From the NCBI RefSeq assembly GCF_000449425.2, contig NZ_AVHW01000096.1:1-64000 (forward strand): 64,000 nucleotides of DNA. Direction: 5' to 3'. The position numbers were made by a program, and so were the translations under genes. The notes under the pieces are model-generated. The model saw nothing but the letters and a program-made list of their open reading frames with translations. It ran no database searches and was not told where the DNA came from. This DNA is from Clostridioides difficile CD160 (GTDB taxonomy: Bacteria > Bacillota > Clostridia > Peptostreptococcales > Peptostreptococcaceae). Shown here piece by piece: positions 36,750 through 45,288 of this stretch. Within the stretch, counting starts at the first letter, position 1. Each line of letters begins with the position of its first letter.

Positions 36750-37724
36750 TTGAACAATATTGATTTGCTTAAAGTTATAAAGTTATCTTTAGGATGCTCT
36801 CTTGCTATATTTATTGCTTGGCTATTAAAATTAGAATACTCAATGGTTGCTGGAGTTATAGTACTACTTACAGTAAAAGACACTAAAAAAGAAACTCTTA
36901 AAGGTTTTATTGGAAAGTTTTATGGTTTTCTTTTATGTACTCTTTTTTCCTATTTATGCTTTAATATTTTAGGATATAATTTGACTTCATTTTCAATATT
37001 TATATTTATAATTATACCACTTTGTTTTTTATTAAATATTCAAGATGTCATTGCTATGTGTGTAGTCATCGCATCCCATTACTTCATTCAAGGAGAAACA
37101 TCTATTAAGTGGATTTTAAACGAAGCTGGAATATTTGCAGTAGGGACTGGGATAGGTGTCATAATAAACATGTATATTCCAACAAATATACATAAAATCT
37201 ATGAAGTTCAAAAAAAGTTACAGGAAGAAGTAAGCGTTGTACTTATAGACATTGCAGATATTATTGTAAATCCTAAAAAAGAGAATGAATATAGTAGAGA
37301 TTTATATACATTAAATTCACTTATTGATAGAAGTATTTCTGAAACTTATGATAATATTAATAATACTTTGTTAAATGACACTAGATTCTTCTTAGAGCAC
37401 ATGGATATTATAAAAAGTCAACGGGATATTTTAGAAAGTTTGTATGGTTATGTATCTCAACTAAATTCTACACCACCACAAGCTCATATTCTATCTGCTT
37501 TCATACATAAGATAGGTTATACCAAATTTGAAGCTGAAACAGGCAATCTACTTCTTGAGGAATCGGATAGATTATTGTCAAGTATGAAAAATCAACCTTT
37601 ACCTGTAAATAGAATAGAATTTGAGAATAGAGCCATTTTATTCTTATGCTTGACTAAGTTAAAACAGTTTTTAATTAATCGTATACATGCTCAGCAACTT
37701 AGAGATAATAATTTTTATAAATAA
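36750..37724 (+). CDS. Aromatic acid exporter family (ArAE/FUSC-like) protein
   Basis: Inner membrane protein of 324 residues. The first about 140 residues hold five to six helices (from VIKLSLGCSLAIFIAWLLKL, about 10-29), followed by a soluble helical C-terminal domain (about 150-320), matching the ArAE_1/DUF939 layout of putative aromatic acid or toxic compound exporters. I start it at TTG 36750, seven bases after AAAGGAGG; the upstream ATG reads through that site. No partner genes nearby. Confidence 0.82.
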   Translation: MNNIDLLKVIKLSLGCSLAIFIAWLLKLEYSMVAGVIVLLTVKDTKKETLKGFIGKFYGFLLCTLFSYLCFNILGYNLTSFSIFIFIIIPLCFLLNIQDVIAMCVVIASHYFIQGETSIKWILNEAGIFAVGTGIGVIINMYIPTNIHKIYEVQKKLQEEVSVVLIDIADIIVNPKKENEYSRDLYTLNSLIDRSISETYDNINNTLLNDTRFFLEHMDIIKSQRDILESLYGYVSQLNSTPPQAHILSAFIHKIGYTKFEAETGNLLLEESDRLLSSMKNQPLPVNRIEFENRAILFLCLTKLKQFLINRIHAQQLRDNNFYK

Positions 37725-37740
37725 AAAGAGGAGAAATACA

Positions 37741-37803
37741 GTAGTTGATCCAACTACAAAATATCAGATATAATGTTAAATGCGCCCACAATAAGAGGGC
37801 GCA
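37741..37803 (+). terminator. Terminator-like hairpins after ArAE gene
   Basis: Two hairpins: GTAGTTG/CAACTAC (37741-37757) and the GC-rich TGCGCCC/GGGCGCA (37781-37787 with 37797-37803). Neither has a long T run, so one may be a processing signal or operator. Confidence 0.5.
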
Positions 37804-37839
37804 ATGTTTATAATTTATTCTACTGTCATGAGTTAATCA

Positions 37840-38871
37840 TTATTCATATCGAATATACATTACTTGACCAAGTCCAATATTAGCTTTTTCATCAGTGATT
37901 TCTATTTTAATAGTCACATCATTTTTTTTGCAGTACTTCGCTAATTCTGCACCAGAACGATTTTTACCACTAAAATCTAAAGAAAAAGGCTTATCATATT
38001 TAAAAGGATATTCAACAGGTTTACCTTCTGGCGCTAATGCAAACATCCCATATGGTGTGTTCATAAATCCTATTACAGCAATCGTAAGATTTGATGGATT
38101 TAAATTTGATTTACTACCTATAAATGTAACTGTATTTACCGATGAATTAATTACAATACATCGAACACCTTCATACATTACATGTTTGTCCTTTATATCT
38201 CCAAATTTTCCAACAACCTTTGCCCCTTCTTGATGTGGTAACATAGTGTGCTTCCCAGGTGGTGCTGGTTTTTGAGTTTGTGCTACTGCTCCAACTGTTG
38301 GATATGCTGTTTTATCAAATGGCAATGGATGTGTAAGGCTCTTGTATATGATGTCCTTTCCTGCTGACTTATTAGCATCAATATCTACATGATACAAACG
38401 CCCATCACCAAAACGGATAAGATTCCACTGGTGGTCATTTGATGTACTATGGACATAATAACATTCAATTCCCATAGCATCACATAAAGCTTTCAAGCTC
38501 CTAGCCATTCCAGAGCATGCTCCCTTTTTAGTAACCAGTGTATAGGCAGTATTGGCTCCCTCTGATGCATTCCAGTCAACATATGTTGTGTTATTTTTAA
38601 TGTGATTATAGGCAACTAAAATCTTAGCATCTGTGGTCATATTCTTTGTGATTTTCTTGTTCATAAAATCCGCTGTTGCTTGTGCTACTGAATTCAATTG
38701 TGCTTGTGACAGCTTTGGGCCATATATGCTATTAGCTCCTGTGACATAGCTTTTTGGTGTCTTTGCTGTTACTTCCTTGGCTGTCATACCATAAACTGTC
38801 ATACTCATACTTGAGGTTAAAACTATGGTTGCAATCAATAGCTTGGTAGCTAACTTCCTAATTTTTTTCAT
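37840..38871 (-). CDS. Secreted transglutaminase-like protein
   Basis: 343 residues with an N-terminal signal peptide (Lys/Arg-rich start, hydrophobic 11-26, likely cleaved after about residue 28), then a transglutaminase-like core. The catalytic Cys is in KKGACSGMARSL (about 117-128), His in NDHQWNLIRF (about 149-157) and Asp in YHVDID (about 164-169), so the catalytic triad is present. The C-terminal half (about 210-340) is unassigned. ATG at 38871, ten bases after AAAGGAG; a TTG two codons earlier is the alternative. The gene's base composition looks richer in G+C than its neighbours, and a possible small mobile element lies just upstream. Probably acts on the cell surface. Confidence 0.82.
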   Translation of the reverse strand: MKKIRKLATKLLIATIVLTSSMSMTVYGMTAKEVTAKTPKSYVTGANSIYGPKLSQAQLNSVAQATADFMNKKITKNMTTDAKILVAYNHIKNNTTYVDWNASEGANTAYTLVTKKGACSGMARSLKALCDAMGIECYYVHSTSNDHQWNLIRFGDGRLYHVDIDANKSAGKDIIYKSLTHPLPFDKTAYPTVGAVAQTQKPAPPGKHTMLPHQEGAKVVGKFGDIKDKHVMYEGVRCIVINSSVNTVTFIGSKSNLNPSNLTIAVIGFMNTPYGMFALAPEGKPVEYPFKYDKPFSLDFSGKNRSGAELAKYCKKNDVTIKIEITDEKANIGLGQVMYIRYE

Positions 38872-39445
38872 ACTCAATATTCTCCTTTATAAAATATAGT
38901 TACTTCCTATTCCTTGCCATTAATAAGGCTCACTTTGGATTTAAAAAGGTGGATTGTCAACATGTAGGTTTCTCCATTCATACGTTCGTGAAATGTTCAA
39001 ATTTAATGAAAAATCTAGTCGATATTTTCTACATGGTTTGTATACAATACAACTAGCAAATCAATGCCTTTGCTGTCAGCTTGATAAAATGATGGTAATT
39101 AATATATTCAAAACCATTATCATGTAGTAAATGATAGCTATTTTCAATTATTAGTAATGGCAAGAATAAATAGAATTGTCAATAATAGAGTTAAAGGCAA
39201 ATTTGTATACACTTTATACAATCTCCATCTAATATTATATCTATTATAATTTTTATATTCAATACAATTTTTGGAAAAATATAGGATATGTTTATAAAAA
39301 TACTATATTATGATAAACTTTATTATATTTTAATTATACTATAAATATTATTCATTTAAATATACTGACAAGTTTAAAATAAAAATCTTTATAAAATTTA
39401 TGCAAATATTTTTATCTCTAATATTGTTATAGTCTTTATAATAAC
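38872..39445. other. Intergenic region with short inverted repeats
   Basis: No gene seen. Contains the inverted-repeat-bounded segment at 38909-39168 (separate entry); the remaining 270 bp are plain A/T. Confidence 0.6.
38909..39168. repeat. Possible MITE-like element (260 bp with terminal inverted repeats)
   Basis: Left end TATTCCTTGCCATTAATAA (38909-38927) and right end, read as complement, TATTCTTGCCATTACTAA (39168-39151), match except for one indel and one base. Internal hairpins and no ORF. Target duplication was not seen; identification is tentative. Confidence 0.35.
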
Positions 39446-40465
39446 CTAACTATTTAGGTTTAAATAATCTGATATATCATAAAAATAGATATTAAAAATT
39501 GTATACGAACCATTTTCTGAACATACATCAATGTCATGACCCAAATTATCTATCATTTTCTTTACAAAATATAACCCCATTCCAGTAGACTTATACAGTT
39601 GATTTCTTCCATTTGTACCTGTAAAACCTTTATCAAAAATCCTAACTATATCTTCTTCACTTATGCCTATTCCAAAATCTTTTATAGATAATACCACTCC
39701 ATTTTCTAACTCTCTTGAATCAAACTCAATTTTACCAGCTTTTTTAGAATACTTTATGGCATTATTAATAATTTGGTCTAAAATATATGACATACATTTA
39801 GAGTCTGTATAGACATCATAGTCTAGTTTATTTAAACTAACTTCAATGTTATTTTTTATAAGCAAAAATGAGTTATTTTTTACAGCCATTTTTACTAATT
39901 TTTCTAATTTAACCTTATTTATAAATACATCTTCAAACATGGTATTACTTCTACTACTATATAAAATGGAGTTAACTAAAAAGTTTATCTTAGCAACCTG
40001 ATTCTTAATATCTATACTATCTTTTATACTGCTTAACCTATCTGTAATTATACTCAAAGAAGATATTGGAATCTTTATTTCATGAACCCACTTAGCCATG
40101 TACTCATCTAATTCTTTTAAAGATTGTTTATAAATTTCTATATCATTGTTATTTTTTATTTTTAGATTTTCTATAATAGCTCTCATTAGATTCTCTTCAA
40201 AAGATTGTCCCTCAACCAAATAACCATCTATTTCACCATTATCTTCTATACAATTATATAAACTTTTATAACTATTTCTAAAGCTGATATAATCAACAAC
40301 AAAAAATAATATTGTTATAAATAGTACTAAAAAATCTAAATATACCAACTCTGCATATTTATTTTTAAATACATCTATAGCAAATAAGTATATATTTATT
40401 ACACTGACTATAATTAAACAGATGATAATATACTTAGACCTACCTTTTAAATATTTCGCTATCAT
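39446..40465 (-). CDS. BceS-type sensor histidine kinase
   Basis: 339-residue kinase with two N-terminal membrane helices (about 12-31 and 40-58) and almost no external loop, the intramembrane-sensing layout that relies on a BceAB transporter. Phosphoacceptor box KWVHEIKIPISSL near 130; ATPase motifs IINNAIKYSKK, IKDFGIGISEEDI and GMGLYFVKK follow. The start overlaps the response regulator stop as ATGA. It is the last gene of the ATPase-permease-RR-HK cluster. Confidence 0.9.
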   Translation of the reverse strand: MIAKYLKGRSKYIIICLIIVSVINIYLFAIDVFKNKYAELVYLDFLVLFITILFFVVDYISFRNSYKSLYNCIEDNGEIDGYLVEGQSFEENLMRAIIENLKIKNNNDIEIYKQSLKELDEYMAKWVHEIKIPISSLSIITDRLSSIKDSIDIKNQVAKINFLVNSILYSSRSNTMFEDVFINKVKLEKLVKMAVKNNSFLLIKNNIEVSLNKLDYDVYTDSKCMSYILDQIINNAIKYSKKAGKIEFDSRELENGVVLSIKDFGIGISEEDIVRIFDKGFTGTNGRNQLYKSTGMGLYFVKKMIDNLGHDIDVCSENGSYTIFNIYFYDISDYLNLNS

Positions 40466-41139
40466 TGTATTATATATCCTATGCCCTTCTTAGTTTTTAT
40501 AAAATCATCAAAACCTAATTCTTTAACTTTACTTCTCAATCTATTCATATTTACAGTAAGTGCATTATCTGTCACAAACTCATCATTATTCCATAGAGTC
40601 ATCATAAGACTTTCCCTTGATACAACTCTATTCTTATTTTTTAATAATAAGGTTAAAATTTTTATTTCATTTTTAGTCAATTCTAAACTTTCATCCTTGT
40701 ATTTGTGCTTTATAACTCCTCTTCCTGTATCAAATATCAACTCGTCGTAGTACATAATACTACTAGAGTCACTATAATTGTAGACTCTTCTTATTATACC
40801 GTTTATTTTGGTAACCAATATATCTATAGAAAATGGTTTGGTAATATAATCATCTGCTCCATTATTTATCCCCATTATTAAATCCATGTCAGAATCTCTT
40901 GATGATAAAAATATTATTGGTACATTAGAAATAGCTCTAATTTTCTCACACCAGTAAAACCCATTATATAATGGTAAGTTTACATCTAAAAGTACTACAT
41001 CTGGTTTTTTGTCTACAAATTCATCTAATACTACCTCAAAGTTATTAATTAATTCTATGTTAAATCCCCATTTATCCAATGCAAGAGCAATTTCTTTGGC
41101 CAAATCAATATCATCTTCTACTAATAAAATTTTATACAT
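40462..41139 (-). CDS. BceR-type response regulator
   Basis: OmpR-family regulator, 225 residues. Receiver with Asp in VVLLDVNLPLYNG near 49 and Lys in DDYITKPFS; winged helix about 130-225 (TLWNNDEFVTDNALTVNMNRLRS pattern). I use the ATG at 41139, nine bases after GGAG; the ATG five codons earlier has no ribosome site of its own. It should act on the operator upstream of the BceA-type gene at 44053-44066. Confidence 0.9.
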   Translation of the reverse strand: MYKILLVEDDIDLAKEIALALDKWGFNIELINNFEVVLDEFVDKKPDVVLLDVNLPLYNGFYWCEKIRAISNVPIIFLSSRDSDMDLIMGINNGADDYITKPFSIDILVTKINGIIRRVYNYSDSSSIMYYDELIFDTGRGVIKHKYKDESLELTKNEIKILTLLLKNKNRVVSRESLMMTLWNNDEFVTDNALTVNMNRLRSKVKELGFDDFIKTKKGIGYIIQ

Positions 41140-41214
41140 TTGTGTATTCTCCATTATTTTAATATTTAACTATGTTATAAACTATTACTATAATAACATA
41201 TTTTATTATATAGG

Positions 41215-41280
41215 TTGATTAACCAAGTTGTTTCGTTAATCAACAAGAAGACTCTTATTAAAAGAATCTCCTTGTTTTTT
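41215..41280 (-). promoter_or_regulatory. Intercistronic hairpins in bce-type operon
   Basis: Between the permease and the regulator gene lie two stems: TTGATTAAC/GTTAATCAA (41215-41243) and an imperfect AACAAG..CTTGTT stem (41242-41278). They may lower read-through or stabilise the 5' mRNA; no minus-strand T run follows, so full termination is doubtful. Confidence 0.4.
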
Positions 41281-41293
41281 AGCAATTTATCAG

Positions 41294-43201
41294 TTAATTT
41301 TTATATACTACACGCTTAAACTTACTGACGGATACTGCTCCATATATTATAAATATTATCAAGCATATAACTAAACTTAGTATATATATACCAAATAAAT
41401 TAGTCATCAATAAATCTCCTGCTAACCTCAATGCAAAATAGCTAGATATTGTTGCACTTAACATTGGTAAAGTATAAAAGATGGCTACTTCTTTAAGTAT
41501 AGCTCTATTTATATCTTTTTCTGTAGTACCTATTTTTAATAAAATCTTATATTTACCTTTATCTTCATATGCATCACTATATATTTTCATGTAAATTATA
41601 CTTCCAGCTACAAGTACAAATACTAAGAATAAAAATACAAGCACTACATATGCAAATTTCATCCATCTACCCTCATTTAGACCTTTATATCCATTCTGAA
41701 TATAGCTATTTTTTAAATTTATATTCTTTTCAAGATTTTTAAACATCATTTGGCTATTTTCTTCTTGATACACCTTTGCTCCGTAAAAATATACTTGTTG
41801 TCCCTTATCTCTTAATTTGAAATATGTATCATCATTTACTACTATGATGCTTTGATTAAATCCTGTCCCTAACACTGGAACTTTTACTTTTCCTTTTGAA
41901 ATATTATATAAATGTCCATCAATGTTTACATGGGCTTCTTTTGTAGGTATTGATACTATCGTTTGAGGGCTTTTTAACTCTATTACATTATTTCCTTTAA
42001 CTAGTTTATCACTATATTCTTTTAATTCTTCATCATGACCATTCTCTTTAAGAATACTATTAAAATCGCTATATTTCATTATGGCATCAGTTTTATCATA
42101 AATATCCTTACTATCTGTGTTTTCTAAAATTGTTAGTTCTAGATTTACTGAATATTTTATTTTATTAGTATCTTTTATTATATTCTCTATTTTTGTTTTA
42201 TTCACTTCATCTTTGTTCATTGAAACTATACTGGCAGTATATACATTTCTTTGTTCTTGAGCGTTTTGATGTATATATTTCATTGCAACTGACGCTCCAA
42301 GAGTGGATATCGTAGTGGTTATAATTATTGCTATTATAGCATAAGTTTTGTAATTTTTATTTAATCTATAATTTATATTATTTATTGCTATTATATTATT
42401 TCCCTTGAATAATATTTTTTTGTTTTTTATGATAATATCAAATATAACAGGAACAACTGATTTGAATAGACCATAAGTCCCAACTATTATTATAGCTATA
42501 ACAGGTATTACACTCATTATATTTCCAGTCCTTATATTAGTAGAAAGGTAATAACCATATCCTATTACTATAATTGATACTATAGCTAAAATATATATGC
42601 CTATTCCTATCTTTGGTATTTTTTCTTGCTTTTTGGATGTATTAATTAGGTTTATTACACTACTTCTACATATTGTTATAAAGCCCTTTATAGCCATTAC
42701 CATAAATATAGACATAAATATCAAAGTAGTATATAGTATAGCCTCCATGCTAAGTCCATTAGATACATTTATATCAAATCCAGATAGCTTTATTATCACT
42801 ACTTGAAAAAATCTAGATGTTATTATTCCTATAACTATTCCTGTTATACAAGAACTTACTCCTATAAGCATATTTTCTACAAAATATATTTTCCCTATCG
42901 TATATAGGTCTAACCCCATAAATGACAATATACCAATTTCTTTAGACCTATTTTTAAAAAATATATTTGTTGCATACCAAATGAAGAAAAACAAAAACAC
43001 TGATAGTATCATTATCACAGCTACCAATACTGATAATGTAAAATTTTTATTTTCTCCTTGTAATACATTTATAGCATCGCCATATCTTAATAATTCAAAG
43101 TTGGTTAGTACAACTACTGAAAAAACCATAGATATAAAAAATGCTAGATACGTTCTTATATTACTCTTAAAATTATTATACGCAATTCCAAGTATACTCA
43201 C
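41294..43201 (-). CDS. BceB-type ABC transporter permease
   Basis: Large permease, 635 residues and about ten helices with a large external domain between helices 7 and 8 (about 305-520), the hallmark of BceB-type antimicrobial peptide transporters. The N-terminal half shows typical FtsX helices, e.g. SKEIGILSFMGLDLYTIGKI. GTG start at 43201 directly after the ATPase stop codon TAA, with GGAGGTGA upstream. It should confer and sense peptide antibiotic attack together with the kinase at 39446. Confidence 0.9.
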   Translation of the reverse strand: MSILGIAYNNFKSNIRTYLAFFISMVFSVVVLTNFELLRYGDAINVLQGENKNFTLSVLVAVIMILSVFLFFFIWYATNIFFKNRSKEIGILSFMGLDLYTIGKIYFVENMLIGVSSCITGIVIGIITSRFFQVVIIKLSGFDINVSNGLSMEAILYTTLIFMSIFMVMAIKGFITICRSSVINLINTSKKQEKIPKIGIGIYILAIVSIIVIGYGYYLSTNIRTGNIMSVIPVIAIIIVGTYGLFKSVVPVIFDIIIKNKKILFKGNNIIAINNINYRLNKNYKTYAIIAIIITTTISTLGASVAMKYIHQNAQEQRNVYTASIVSMNKDEVNKTKIENIIKDTNKIKYSVNLELTILENTDSKDIYDKTDAIMKYSDFNSILKENGHDEELKEYSDKLVKGNNVIELKSPQTIVSIPTKEAHVNIDGHLYNISKGKVKVPVLGTGFNQSIIVVNDDTYFKLRDKGQQVYFYGAKVYQEENSQMMFKNLEKNINLKNSYIQNGYKGLNEGRWMKFAYVVLVFLFLVFVLVAGSIIYMKIYSDAYEDKGKYKILLKIGTTEKDINRAILKEVAIFYTLPMLSATISSYFALRLAGDLLMTNLFGIYILSLVICLIIFIIYGAVSVSKFKRVVYKN

Positions 43202-43954
43202 TTACATGTCACCTCCCATAGAGGCTAACATATCCATAATTTTTTTATAAAATTCTTTTCTGCTACTTCCTTTGTTTAATTTACACTTTATATTCCCATC
43301 GTTTATCATATATACTTCATTGGAATAACTTGCAGTTAGGGGGTCATGTGTAATCATTATAATAGTAGCATTATTCTCCTTATTTATTCTTTCCAATGAT
43401 TCTAAAAGTTCATATGCTGACTTCGAATCTAAAGCACCTGTTGGTTCATCAGCAAATATGACTGCTGGATTTGTAATCAATGACCTAGCTGCTGCACCTC
43501 TTTGTTTTTGTCCTCCTGACAACTGATAAGGATATTTATCTAAATGATTTTCTAATCCAAATTTTTTGGCTATGGAAAACACCTTAGATTCTATTTCTTT
43601 ACTTTTCTTTTTTCCTAATGCTAGAGGAAGCGCTATATTATCCATTAGTTTCATATTATCTAATAGATTATAGTCTTGAAATATAAAACCTATTTTTTCT
43701 CTTCTTAGTTTTGACAGTTCATTATTTTTTACTTTTGATATATTGATTCCATCTAGTATTACTTCTCCAGAAGTTTGTTTATCAAGTGTAGACATGAGAT
43801 TTAGTAATGTTGTTTTACCTGCACCAGATGGACCCATTATTGCTATAAAATCACCTTCATTGACTGTAAGTGATATATTTTTTAATACATTTGTTCTAAA
43901 TCCTTTTATTCCATAATCTTTTGATATATTTTTTATTTTTAATATTTCTTTCAT
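43202..43954 (-). CDS. BceA-type ABC transporter ATPase
   Basis: 250-residue ATPase with all motifs intact: Walker A GPSGAGKTT (41-49), Q-loop GFIFQDYNLL, signature LSGGQKQRGAAARSL, Walker B VIFADEPTGALD and H-loop MITHDP. Compare with the degenerate paralogue at 18611. First gene of the ATPase-permease-RR-HK operon, so the transporter and its two-component system are made together. ATG start behind GGAGGC. Probable role: removal of cell-wall-active peptides such as bacitracin, nisin or host defensins. Confidence 0.92.
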   Translation of the reverse strand: MKEILKIKNISKDYGIKGFRTNVLKNISLTVNEGDFIAIMGPSGAGKTTLLNLMSTLDKQTSGEVILDGINISKVKNNELSKLRREKIGFIFQDYNLLDNMKLMDNIALPLALGKKKSKEIESKVFSIAKKFGLENHLDKYPYQLSGGQKQRGAAARSLITNPAVIFADEPTGALDSKSAYELLESLERINKENNATIIMITHDPLTASYSNEVYMINDGNIKCKLNKGSSRKEFYKKIMDMLASMGGDM

Positions 43955-44052
43955 AATAATAGCCTCCAGTTGCTAATTTTTTAATATATATTTATTTTAA
44001 AGGTTTTATTTAAATAAATCCTTAAGTAAATATTACATTTTAACTGTTAACA

Positions 44053-44066
44053 TTACACTTTTGTAA
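44053..44066 (-). promoter_or_regulatory. BceR-type operator TTACA-N4-TGTAA
   Basis: Perfect inverted repeat TTACA-CTTT-TGTAA, the consensus (TNACA-N4-TGTAA) I remember for BceR-like regulators, about 100 bases upstream of the BceA-type start. Confidence 0.75.
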
Positions 44067-44113
44067 CATGAACAAGATGGCTATTAAAATATTTGATCTA
44101 TATCTTTCTACTA

Positions 44114-44470
44114 TCAATTTATATTTAAGATACATTTTTTAGCATCCTCAAAATTACCTACTACTCTAAAATTATTTGATTTATTCAGCTCTAGCATTAA
44201 TTCTGAAAATCTTTTATTTATCCTATTCTCATCAGCAATAATCCCAACAACTTGTATTCTATAAGTTATAAATTTTTGTAATGCTACACCTGCTAGTCCA
44301 GTCTTCAAATTTAAAAACTCATCTGAAAATGAATTATTACTAAGCATCAGATAATTTACACCATGTTCCATACATAGAGATATAATATCCATTATTTCTC
44401 CTTCATTATTAAATTTACTATCTAAAAAAATATATTTCTTGTTATTTTCTTCTTTTATCTTATAATTCAT
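44114..44470 (-). CDS. DUF4180 family protein
   Basis: 118-residue cytoplasmic protein resembling DUF4180, function unknown. Key family stretch: DEFLNLKTGLAGVALQKFITYRIQVVGIIADE (about 49-81), which reads as a phosphatase- or STAS-like core. ATG start behind GAGGAATAAG. Located 20 bases after an excisionase-type HTH gene, so it may be its cognate partner. Confidence 0.75.
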   Translation of the reverse strand: MNYKIKEENNKKYIFLDSKFNNEGEIMDIISLCMEHGVNYLMLSNNSFSDEFLNLKTGLAGVALQKFITYRIQVVGIIADENRINKRFSELMLELNKSNNFRVVGNFEDAKKCILNIN

Positions 44471-44490
44471 TCTTATTCCTCATTTCTGTT

Positions 44491-44949
44491 TTAAATATTT
44501 TCTATTAATATGGATATAGAACCTAACATATCCTCAATAAATTTTATATTTCCCCATAACATAACTCTAAGCCTACTTTCATTTTCATTATATTTCAAAT
44601 TAATAGTAGAGCCATTTGATATTGAAGTTGGATTATTTACAAGTGCCAAAAGTAAGTTTGATAGACGTGAGTATTCCTTGTTAGAAATACTATTTATGTC
44701 AATTACTGTAGATACATTAACCTTTGGAATACACCCTCGTTCTTTAGAGGAATCCAATTTAAATTCCAAACTATTACTTTTATCACTCTTTACATCCATA
44801 AATCTATCTAAATCTTCTTTTGATATCCTCCATTGCTTACCGACTTTATTAGCCTTTAATTTACCATCTTTTATAAATTTTCTTATTGTCTTATGATGCA
44901 TTTCCAAAGCATCTGCGACTTGGTCTATTGTATAAAACTTTTCCTCCAT
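44491..44949 (-). CDS. Excisionase/MerR-like helix-turn-helix protein
   Basis: DNA-binding protein of 152 residues. The N-terminal 50 residues form an excisionase-family HTH (YTIDQVADALEMHHKTIRKF, then GKQWRISKEDLDRFMD). The C-terminal part (about 60-150) is unassigned. No integrase or phage gene is nearby, so a cellular regulatory role is more likely than excision. ATG start behind GAAAGGTAAG. Cotranscribed with the DUF4180 gene. Confidence 0.82.
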   Translation of the reverse strand: MEEKFYTIDQVADALEMHHKTIRKFIKDGKLKANKVGKQWRISKEDLDRFMDVKSDKSNSLEFKLDSSKERGCIPKVNVSTVIDINSISNKEYSRLSNLLLALVNNPTSISNGSTINLKYNENESRLRVMLWGNIKFIEDMLGSISILIENI

Positions 44950-45288
44950 AGCTACACTTACCTTTCATTTGATAATAATAATATATTAATTTAGGAATAT
45001 CAAAAAGTCAAATTTATTTTGTATTTTATTGCTTTTTGTTTCCTTTTATTGTATTTTCATATACTTTTATATTTTATGATATTATGATATTTTCTAATAA
45101 ATCATGATAATACCTCAACTTAGCCTATAAATCAAACTCTACAATAATACACCACTAGAATGAAAAATTTCATAATTAAAAAAGCAATTTAAAAAGATTT
45201 AAAATCTTTTCAAATTGCTTTTCATAGTATGTTTTTACATTTTTAAATTCCAATACTTCAACCACTAAAGTGATACTTAAAAGGCTAC
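44950..45288. other. Intergenic region upstream of HTH gene
   Basis: AT-rich; contains the terminator at 45181-45223 and the promoter region of the HTH gene. Nothing else recognised. Confidence 0.6.
45181..45223 (-). terminator. Terminator of the S41 protease gene
   Basis: Long stem AAAAGCAATTT-AAAAGATTT and complement (two small mismatches), about 65 bases after the protease stop codon. Confidence 0.65.

Noticed and set aside
36626..36883. 85-codon minus-strand open frame upstream of the ArAE gene
   Set aside because: Overlaps the ArAE gene start on the other strand and has no ribosome site or recognisable sequence.
44510..44896. 128-codon open frame on the plus strand
   Set aside because: It lies wholly antisense to the HTH gene, which has a good ribosome site and clear domain match.
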